A stretch of DNA of 26,551 bases from an uncultured Oscillospiraceae bacterium. GTDB taxonomy: Bacteria > Bacillota > Clostridia > Oscillospirales > Oscillospiraceae. The stretch is from positions 1 to 26,551 of the forward strand of contig CAJUQS010000089.1 of NCBI GenBank assembly GCA_910588365.1. Direction: 5' to 3'. How positions within the stretch are numbered: position 1 is the first letter of the stretch; each line of letters starts with the position of its first letter. The notes under the pieces were generated by a model that saw only the letters and a program-made list of their open reading frames with translations, was not told the DNA's origin and did not search any database. Positions 21,270 through 26,551 of this stretch are shown here, one piece after another. A program made the position numbers and the translations under genes.

Positions 21270-21914
21270 TTATTTAAGCGCATTGTCCACCACAAATCGA
21301 ATATTGGCAATCTCAGATTCCATTTGCCGATATTCTGCCTCTGTTTCCGGCGTAAACTGTACATCGCTGGCATAATAAAGCAGGTATGTCCCGTCTTGAG
21401 TGGTCATGATATACTCGCAATGGGCGTAACTCCACTCTCCGCCAGCGTCCACTTGATCCTTTGTAAGCTGCTCATCCCATAGCTTAATATAAAACAGCGC
21501 ACCTCCGCTTAAAAGATTTTCGCTGTTTCCGCCCGTTGCCTCTCGAATGGCGGGGTTATAAATATAATACTCCTTAAAGTCGTTGTCCTGTTCAAATGCG
21601 TATTTGCCTTTCCAGCTATCTGGCAAGATCAGCGTAAGCCCAATTTCTTCAATTTCAATGGTTTCCTGTTCCACGGGTACTTCTACCACAATTTCCTTTG
21701 CAAATGCCACCGCCCCTACGCAGAAACTGCAAACCATTAGTGCGATAACGGCTGCAACTGCGACCAAACTCTTGAACCCTTTTTTCTGACGCATAATAAC
21801 TGTCTCCTTTTTTTGTATTTGTGATTGTCCGCCATTATTGGGACCTTGTTCTGCCTGCTGGACAAGGCGATCATCAATATTCCCAATCCGGTCCGAAAGC
21901 TGTTTTGAGGTCAT
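21270..21914 (-). CDS. Membrane-anchored anti-sigma-factor-like protein
   Basis: 214 aa. Residues 1-40 are cytoplasmic and start 'MTSKQLSDRIGNIDDRLVQQAEQ', the kind of helix found at the front of clostridial ECF anti-sigma proteins. One membrane helix lies at about 48-72. The outer domain (about 75-214) is mainly beta, with 'LTLILPDSWKGKYAF' and 'TTQDGTYLLYYASDVQF'. The start ATG overlaps the sigma gene stop as ATGA, so translation is coupled. An internal ATG (21794, residue 41) also has its own AAAGGAG site, which would give a form without the cytoplasmic head. The outer domain probably senses a signal; which one is unknown. Confidence 0.75.
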   Translation of the reverse strand: MTSKQLSDRIGNIDDRLVQQAEQGPNNGGQSQIQKKETVIMRQKKGFKSLVAVAAVIALMVCSFCVGAVAFAKEIVVEVPVEQETIEIEEIGLTLILPDSWKGKYAFEQDNDFKEYYIYNPAIREATGGNSENLLSGGALFYIKLWDEQLTKDQVDAGGEWSYAHCEYIMTTQDGTYLLYYASDVQFTPETEAEYRQMESEIANIRFVVDNALK

Positions 21915-22468
21915 ACTTCAATACCCTCACTTTCTAAATAGTCCCGCAATTTTTTTCTCATGTTAAAAAGCAAGGATTTAATCTTACTCTGGCTATAACC
22001 GGTACGTTTGCAAATGTTCTCAATGGACTCAAAATACCAATAACGGCGTATAAAAATGTTCCGTTTTTCCGCTTCTTGCTGCCACAGAAAAGCATCAACT
22101 GTCTGTTCAATCAACCTGTTTTCCAATTCGTTCTCAACAGACTCTTTCCCAGAAACACATTCGTCAAGTTCTTCAAATGAACATACGGCATCCGGATTTC
22201 GTTTTGCTGCGTGAAGATACTCGTATTTCTTCAAAGCAAGGTTTCTGGTAATTCTACTAACAAACACAGAAAAGCGGGATGGCCTTTGCTCAGGAATTGC
22301 GTTCCATACCCCAAGGTATGTATCATTTACACATTCTTCGCTGTCCTCGTGGCTTGCAAGAATATTGTTTGCAATAAAGAAACATAGTTTACCATACTTC
22401 GTTGATGTTTCAAGGATAGCTTGCTCCTTTCTATTCCAATAAAGCCCAATAATTTTTTCATCTTCCAT
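21911..22468 (-). CDS. ECF-type RNA polymerase sigma factor
   Basis: 185 aa. Region 2 covers about 20-95 ('IANNILASHEDSEECVNDTYLGVWNAIPEQ', 'FVSRITRNLALKKYEY', the -10 recognition helix). Region 4 covers about 125-180 ('IRRYWYFESIENICKRTGYSQSKIKSLLFNMRKKLRDYL', the -35 binding helix-turn-helix). The ATG at 22468 has GGAGG seven bases upstream; the longer frame from 22513 begins inside the promoter and is rejected. It is followed with a 4-base overlap by the anti-sigma-like gene. The promoter looks like an ECF promoter, so autoregulation is likely. It sits inside the mobile island. Confidence 0.9.
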   Translation of the reverse strand: MEDEKIIGLYWNRKEQAILETSTKYGKLCFFIANNILASHEDSEECVNDTYLGVWNAIPEQRPSRFSVFVSRITRNLALKKYEYLHAAKRNPDAVCSFEELDECVSGKESVENELENRLIEQTVDAFLWQQEAEKRNIFIRRYWYFESIENICKRTGYSQSKIKSLLFNMRKKLRDYLESEGIEV

Positions 22469-22512
22469 AGGCTGGCCTCCGTTATGACATCGACATCTGA
22501 AAACCGCTTTCA

Positions 22513-22546
22513 CTATATAAGTACGGTTTTTCTTAAAATGGTTGCA
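22513..22546 (-). promoter_or_regulatory. Putative autoregulated ECF promoter
   Basis: On the minus strand TGCAACC (-35 like, 22540-22546) and CGTACTTATATAG (-10 like, 22513-22525) are spaced about 14 bases, the AAC...CGT pattern of ECF-sigma promoters, about 45 bases before the sigma start. The gene-free stretch 22469-22784 also holds three GC hairpins (near 22589-22622, 22697-22718 and 22756-22777) and nothing else recognised. Confidence 0.6.
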
Positions 22547-22696
22547 AATATTTTACCCTAATATCAAATATTCCGCAATATGTAGGCAACGGCGGGAACA
22601 TCGTTTGAGGATATTCCCGCCTTGCTTGCTATTCCTGTTTACTTTTGCATGTTGCCTGTTGTACCTTCCATGCAACTGAACACTCGTATGTAAAGG

Positions 22697-22777
22697 AACA
22701 GCCGAAAGGCTGTTCCTTTGCTCTCTCTTATTTCTGTTGGGCGGTCTGCCCCGGTGGAGCGGCTTTCGGGCCGCTCC
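22697..22777. other. Pair of tetraloop-type hairpins
   Basis: GGAACAGCC-GAAA-GGCTGTTCC (22697-22718) and GGAGCGGC/GCCGCTCC (about 22756-22777) are perfect stems immediately after the recombinase relic. They may be its old terminators. Confidence 0.55.
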
Positions 22778-22784
22778 GTTTTCT

Positions 22785-23185
22785 TTACCCGGCTTTGCCG
22801 ACAAGATACTCAATCGCCACACCCTGGCGGCTGTCCAGCACTACGTTCTCCGGGTATTCCTCTACCTCCGGCAAATCCAGGACGCCAATGAAATTGTAGT
22901 GGATCACGATGTGCTGCGTCCGGTTCTTTCTCCTGCCTTGGGTCTGGTACACGTCGATGCGCTCCACAGGCTCATGGAGGATGGTGGGCGTCAGCGTTTT
23001 CATCTCCGCACCGCTTTCAAAAACTGCTCCTTGCAGAAGGCCCGGTCGTTTTCCCTGTCACACTGGCGTTGCAATTCCTCAATGTCCTTTTTGAGCTGCT
23101 GCTGTTCCTCATCATACCGCTGAGACATCTTCATAAAGCGTTCATCCGTCAGCTTACCCGATACATTGTCCTCAGAGAGCTTTTG
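22785..23185 (-). pseudogene. Large serine recombinase, C-terminal fragment (DUF4368 region, frameshifted)
   Basis: The upstream frame reads 'KLSEDNVSGKLTDERFMKMS', then a charged coiled-coil part and 'FCKEQFLKAVRR' before a stop near 23006. The other frame continues with 'MKTLTPTILHEPVERIDVYQ' and 'QHIVIHYNFIGVLDLP' (23003 to 22785). In intact TnpX-like recombinases these segments are continuous, so a small deletion broke the gene at about 23005. Everything before the coiled coil is absent. It is a relic with opposite orientation to the fragment at 19371. Confidence 0.82.
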
Positions 23186-23201
23186 TCAAGGGGAAATTTC
23201 T

Positions 23202-23247
23202 AAAAGCAGGACTGCCCACTAAACTAAGCTGGGTAGCCCTGCTTTTT
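23202..23247. terminator. Strong bidirectional terminator after the type III restriction gene
   Basis: AAAAGCAGG...TGCCCA pairs with TGGGTA...CCTGCTTTTT with one or two mismatches. T tracts on both sides allow use in either direction. It lies a few bases after the restriction gene stop codon (minus strand). Confidence 0.85.
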
Positions 23248-23248
23248 A

Positions 23249-25507
23249 TTATTTTTCCATAATGTTCAGCAAATCTTGATAATTTGTAATAACATCATAT
23301 ACAATACCAGTGTTGGACAAACTCTCAAACAATTTCCTGGCGCAATCAATTTTCGCTTTTTCGATCGGTTTCAAATTCAATGTCTCCATTGTTCCTTTTG
23401 TTTCGGCAACGAAAAAGATATGTTTCACGGTTCCACTATAAAACGCAACTGCCCAATCGGGGGAGTAGCTACCTACTGGTGTCGGAATTGAAAATCCTCG
23501 CGGTAATTTGGCATATACACATACTTCATCAGCCAGATCCATATTTTCAGCTAATTCTCGCTCAATACTTCGGCCATCCCTTGCATAGCCGTCTGCGAAT
23601 ACATAATCCTGCACATTTTTCTTTGCTCGGTAGGCCCGTGAAAAATCGCTGTTCTTTTCTGCCGTAAAAATCGTACTGTCATATGTGCCATCGATTTGAT
23701 TATAGGAAATCTTCTCTACAATCATAGTAGCTTTCTGCTCGTTGATAAGCCGGATCGCTTTTGTAATGAATTCCTCTGGATTATTTCTGAACATAGCAAA
23801 GATGTGGGGCCTAATTCCGGTAAGGATGCTGGCAACGGATCTCCTGGTCAGTTTGGTTCCTTCCGCAACTTTTCCAATCAGGTCATACCGGACAGAACTG
23901 CCCGCCGTTCGCTCCAAGGTAAATGTTTTGCTGTGTCCTGCCACAAATCCAGTTCCGCCTTTTAACTGTTCAGAATCCCAGTCCTGGCCCTGCTCCCCCG
24001 TTGTGACAGTGTATTGGAGTTTCGCAACGAACATTTTATCATCAATATGCGCGATTGCCTTTCGGATTAACTCTTCGCTGTCAAATTCGACTGTGTAGGC
24101 ATACTTGTGGTTGATGTAATTCCAGAGCGTTTGAAATTCTTTCTTGTAGAAGTTGTCATTCAGGGCATTTTCCTGGATCTTGGTATCATGGCCGTTATGG
24201 AACATATCATCAAAGATATGTTCATCAAAGACGCTTTGGATCAGCACATGGACGCTTTCCGTAATATCCACACAGCTTTCCGGAACAGGTACAAGCGTAC
24301 CGTTCTCCAGATCGGCACGGTACTTGTCCGTAACATGGTCGTCCTCGTCAATATAGTCGTTCTTGATAAGATAGCGATAGATATCGCTGGCCTGCTTTTC
24401 CGTGACCGTTACATCGCTACCATTGATAACGATTGTCTTGCCAGTAAAATACTCCTTCGTAGCCTTGGTAGGCCGATCATAGAGGTCCTCACGGATGCCG
24501 CGCTGCAAGTCTGCGACAAAATCTCGATAGCCATCCGAGGCAATGACCGTAAGCTGGTTGACCTGCTGTACCTGGGAACCGAGGGTATCTGCATCCATCC
24601 GTTCGCCATTTTGATTGACGCACAAGCGCAGACCGCGTCCCACCTCCTGGCGCTTTTGCGTGGGGGAACTGCCGCCGTGCTTTAGGGTGCAAATCTGAAA
24701 CACATTCGGGTTGTCCCACCCCTCCCGCAGGGCAGAGTGAGAGAAGATAAACCGCACTGGGTTACTAAACGACAACAGCCGCTCCTTGTCCTTCAAAATC
24801 AGGTCATAGGCGGAAATATCGTCGCTTTCATCACTGCCGCGTTTGAGAGAGCTGTCCACTTTGCGGCCCTTCTTGTCGATGCTGAAGTATCCGGCATGGG
24901 TCTGGTAAACCTCAATGCTGCGGAGATACTGCTCGTAGGGCGTGTTGTATAGCGTCAGGTATTCGTTCAGAATGTCGGTGTACTCCTGCTCAAAAATTTC
25001 GCCATACTCGAAGTTGGTTTCATTGCCATCGCCGCCATATTTGCGGTACTTTGCTACTTCATCAATGAAAAACAGAGAAAGCGTTTTGACGCCCCGGGCA
25101 AACAGTTCCTTCTCCTTCTCAAAGTGTGAGCGAATGGTTTCCCGTATCTGTACCCGGCGCAGGTCGGCCTCGGACACATCGCCTGTCACTTCACCGGAGT
25201 GGATTACCTCGCCATTGGTAAAGGACACCGTTCTGCGGATGGGATCAATCTCACTAATGCGAAAGCCCCGATACTGCTCCATATTTTTGGAGAGGGCAAA
25301 CAGATCGTCATCCACACCCAGCAGCCTCGTTTCCCGGTTGATGGACTTGTCGTAGCCGATTTCAAATTCCAGACGGGCCATAGGCGGCTTTTTGGGGGAA
25401 ATCACGATGCTTTCCAGAAACAAATAACCGTCTGTCCCGCGCAGATTTTTGACGTCAAAGCCTCTGCCGCACAGTTCCCGGTAAGTATGCCTGCTCCATT
25501 TCGACAC
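23249..25507 (-). CDS. Type III restriction enzyme Res subunit, N-terminally truncated
   Basis: 752 aa. The second helicase domain is present: 'VLIQ'-independent motifs V ('FIFSHSALREGWDNPNVFQI', about 254-272) and VI ('QEVGRGLRL', 287-295). The C-terminal PD-(D/E)xK nuclease is also intact: D684 in 'SPDW', E702 and K704 in 'VAETKG'. Complete Res proteins are about 1000 aa and begin with the first helicase domain holding the Walker A and B motifs; all of that is missing. The frame opens at GTG 25505-25507 with an in-frame stop at 25532-25534, exactly where the family sequence would need about 300 more residues. No mod methyltransferase gene is in the window. Without ATPase motifs it should not restrict DNA; it is a decaying relic, presumably cut by the adjacent transposon. 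Confidence 0.85.
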   Translation of the reverse strand: MSKWSRHTYRELCGRGFDVKNLRGTDGYLFLESIVISPKKPPMARLEFEIGYDKSINRETRLLGVDDDLFALSKNMEQYRGFRISEIDPIRRTVSFTNGEVIHSGEVTGDVSEADLRRVQIRETIRSHFEKEKELFARGVKTLSLFFIDEVAKYRKYGGDGNETNFEYGEIFEQEYTDILNEYLTLYNTPYEQYLRSIEVYQTHAGYFSIDKKGRKVDSSLKRGSDESDDISAYDLILKDKERLLSFSNPVRFIFSHSALREGWDNPNVFQICTLKHGGSSPTQKRQEVGRGLRLCVNQNGERMDADTLGSQVQQVNQLTVIASDGYRDFVADLQRGIREDLYDRPTKATKEYFTGKTIVINGSDVTVTEKQASDIYRYLIKNDYIDEDDHVTDKYRADLENGTLVPVPESCVDITESVHVLIQSVFDEHIFDDMFHNGHDTKIQENALNDNFYKKEFQTLWNYINHKYAYTVEFDSEELIRKAIAHIDDKMFVAKLQYTVTTGEQGQDWDSEQLKGGTGFVAGHSKTFTLERTAGSSVRYDLIGKVAEGTKLTRRSVASILTGIRPHIFAMFRNNPEEFITKAIRLINEQKATMIVEKISYNQIDGTYDSTIFTAEKNSDFSRAYRAKKNVQDYVFADGYARDGRSIERELAENMDLADEVCVYAKLPRGFSIPTPVGSYSPDWAVAFYSGTVKHIFFVAETKGTMETLNLKPIEKAKIDCARKLFESLSNTGIVYDVITNYQDLLNIMEK

Positions 25508-25705
25508 CCCTCCCCATGATACCCGATTATACTACACTCTACCACAAAAAGTAAGTCGAATTTTGTATCTTGCATTTTTGCAATTTCCTCTGTCCAATTC
25601 GTTCCAAATTGCAATAACGCCATATTTTTTCGGTCGGCACCATTTTCTCCGTATATTGGTATCAGAGGTTAAAACGCCTCGAATCAATGTGGAAAGGAGA
25701 AGCGG

Positions 25706-25714
25706 ATGTTATAG
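25706..25714 (+). other. Minimal leader ORF (Met-Leu-stop) with strong ribosome site
   Basis: AAAGGAG lies six bases before ATG TTA TAG. It is followed at once by a perfect GC hairpin (25729-25760) and then tnpW. The arrangement resembles a translational leader controlling downstream expression, but it may equally be the start of a gene broken by a stop codon. Confidence 0.4.
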
Positions 25715-25728
25715 CGGGTTTTGTGGAA

Positions 25729-25760
25729 ATGCCGCCCCAAGTTGTCGGGGCGGCATTTCT
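25729..25760 (+). other. Perfect hairpin upstream of tnpW
   Basis: AAATGCCGCCCC and GGGGCGGCATTT pair perfectly around an eight-base loop. No T tract follows (CTGCGT), so it is not a standard terminator. The gene-free stretch 25508-25832 otherwise contains AT-rich DNA with no recognised gene and no clear promoter. Confidence 0.65.
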
Positions 25761-25832
25761 GCGTCAACAACTGAATAGGGGCAACGGCATAACGGCGGAG
25801 GATCCGCCTACAAACAAGGAAAGAGAGGTACA

Positions 25833-26039
25833 ATGACAAAAAACACCAGCACCACCATGACCCGGCGAATTGGAAGCACAGTTTTCAAAGTGAACATTTT
25901 TACTAAAGAGGGCGGAAACGAGACTATGGAGGACAAAATTATGCGGCTGATCCAACATGAAGGGTTGGCATCACCGACAAATTGTGGTATGATGAATGCG
26001 CCACAAATGAACCGTCAGTCTGAAAGGAGCGCATCATGA
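25833..26039 (+). CDS. tnpW: Transposon-encoded TnpW-type protein
   Basis: 68 aa. The start 'MTKNTSTTMTRRIGSTVFKV' with 'ETMEDKIMRLIQHEG' and the end 'PQMNRQSERS' match the small TnpW proteins that precede recombinase genes in Tn4451-like and conjugative elements of clostridia. The function is unknown. GAGAGG lies about five bases before the ATG. Its stop overlaps the recombinase start as ATGA (26036-26039), so translation is coupled. It marks the left part of an element that continues beyond the window. Confidence 0.85.
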   Translation: MTKNTSTTMTRRIGSTVFKVNIFTKEGGNETMEDKIMRLIQHEGLASPTNCGMMNAPQMNRQSERSAS

Positions 26040-26551
26040 GCGCCAGACAGATGGAAACGAAAATTACGGCGTTATACGAACGCCTCAGTCGTGACGATGA
26101 GTCAGTGGGGGACAGTAATTCGATCATCAATTAAAAACGATACCTGGAGGGCTATGCCGCTGACCATGGTTATGGTAATATCGTCCATTACACGGATGAC
26201 GGATGGTCCGGCGGCAATTTTGATCGTCCCGCATGGAAACAGTTGATTGCCGACATTGAGGCCGGGAAGGTAGAACATCTTCTGGTCAAGGACCTTAGTC
26301 GGGTGGGGAGAGATTATCTCCAGACGGGCTTTTACACAGAGGTCGTTTTCAAACGCTATGGTATCCACTTCGTTGCTGTCGGGAACAGCATTGACAGCAA
26401 CGATCCCAGCTCTGGTGAGTTTGCCCCTTTTGTCAATATCATGTCCGAGTGGTACTTGCGCGATCTGAGCCGGAAGCAGCGTACCGCCATCAGAGTCAAA
26501 GGTGAATCCGGCAAGCCGACCACCAATCAGGCTATTTACGGCTACAAGAAA
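26036..26551 (+). pseudogene. Large serine recombinase (TnpX-like), N-terminal part with internal stop; runs off the window
   Basis: Starting at ATG 26036 the frame gives the catalytic domain of a serine recombinase: 'ALYERLSRDDE' with the nucleophile S18, then 'SNSIIN', a TAA stop at 26132-26134, and directly in frame 'KRYLEGYAADHGYG', 'YTDDGWSGGNFDRPAW', 'LLVKDLSRVGRDYLQTGFY' and 'FVNIMSEWYLRDLSRKQRTA' up to the window end. The stop falls where relatives have glutamine (SIINQKRYLE), so one C-to-T change (CAA to TAA) explains it. The rest of the visible frame is open, so the mutation is recent. No ATG for restarting lies soon after it. Confidence 0.85.

Noticed and set aside
25402..25623. 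73-codon minus-strand frame beginning 'MALLQFGTNWTEEIAKMQ'
   Set aside because: Looks partly protein-like but has no ribosome site and its second half is out of frame with the Res gene it overlaps; possibly a remnant, not supportable as a gene.
1..26551. CRISPR array, rRNA genes, origin of replication
   Set aside because: No regularly spaced short repeats, rRNA sequence or DnaA-box cluster was seen.

Overview
The window looks like the chromosome of an anaerobic, high-GC clostridial gut bacterium, probably an Oscillospiraceae-type genome (Flavonifractor/Pseudoflavonifractor-like; this is inferred from gene content and repeat style, no search was run). Strong Shine-Dalgarno sites, a complete folate one-carbon gene set, a CBS-DRTGG pyrophosphatase, NusG-II/Gx-transporter neighbours and Tn4451-type recombinase genes all fit that group.

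Positions 1-19264 are GC-rich core sequence, mostly on the minus strand. They hold an OmpR-type response regulator and a secreted stalk protein. The next operon is fchA - folD - DUF1576 membrane protein - 5-formyl-THF cyclo-ligase, ended by a clear terminator at 2696-2750. Then come a divergent XRE regulator/DUF6809 pair with two operator palindromes, a methyltransferase, a divergent formate-THF ligase (fhs) and folT-folC. folT-folC is preceded by a well-matched tetrahydrofolate riboswitch (12496-12600) and a perfect intrinsic terminator (12333-12379). A DUF3786 gene and a family II pyrophosphatase follow. On the plus strand are a NusG-II protein and a Gx transporter. The core ends with a sirtuin, an ArsC-like protein, a degenerate rhomboid and tRNA-Pro(TGG).

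The folate genes form one working set. FolT imports folate and FolC polyglutamylates it. Fhs loads formate, FchA and FolD interconvert methenyl, methylene and 10-formyl forms, and the cyclo-ligase recovers 5-formyl-THF. FolD has lost the catalytic lysine and glutamine of its cyclohydrolase activity, which the separate FchA beside it would supply.

Positions 1-14000 also carry many non-coding repeats: two copies of a composite repeat of about 320 bp, one of them interrupted by a 156-bp MITE with a TA target duplication, and at least six A/T-stem hairpins placed between genes.

From 19305 onward the sequence becomes visibly more AT-rich. It is a mosaic of decayed mobile elements beginning directly after tRNA-Pro. 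Three different pieces of large serine recombinases surround a stand-alone deoxyribosyltransferase/TIR-like protein with a coiled-coil linker and a C-terminal sensor-like domain (a candidate defence gene), an ECF sigma/anti-sigma pair and an N-terminally truncated type III restriction subunit. The window ends in tnpW and a recombinase gene interrupted by a stop codon.
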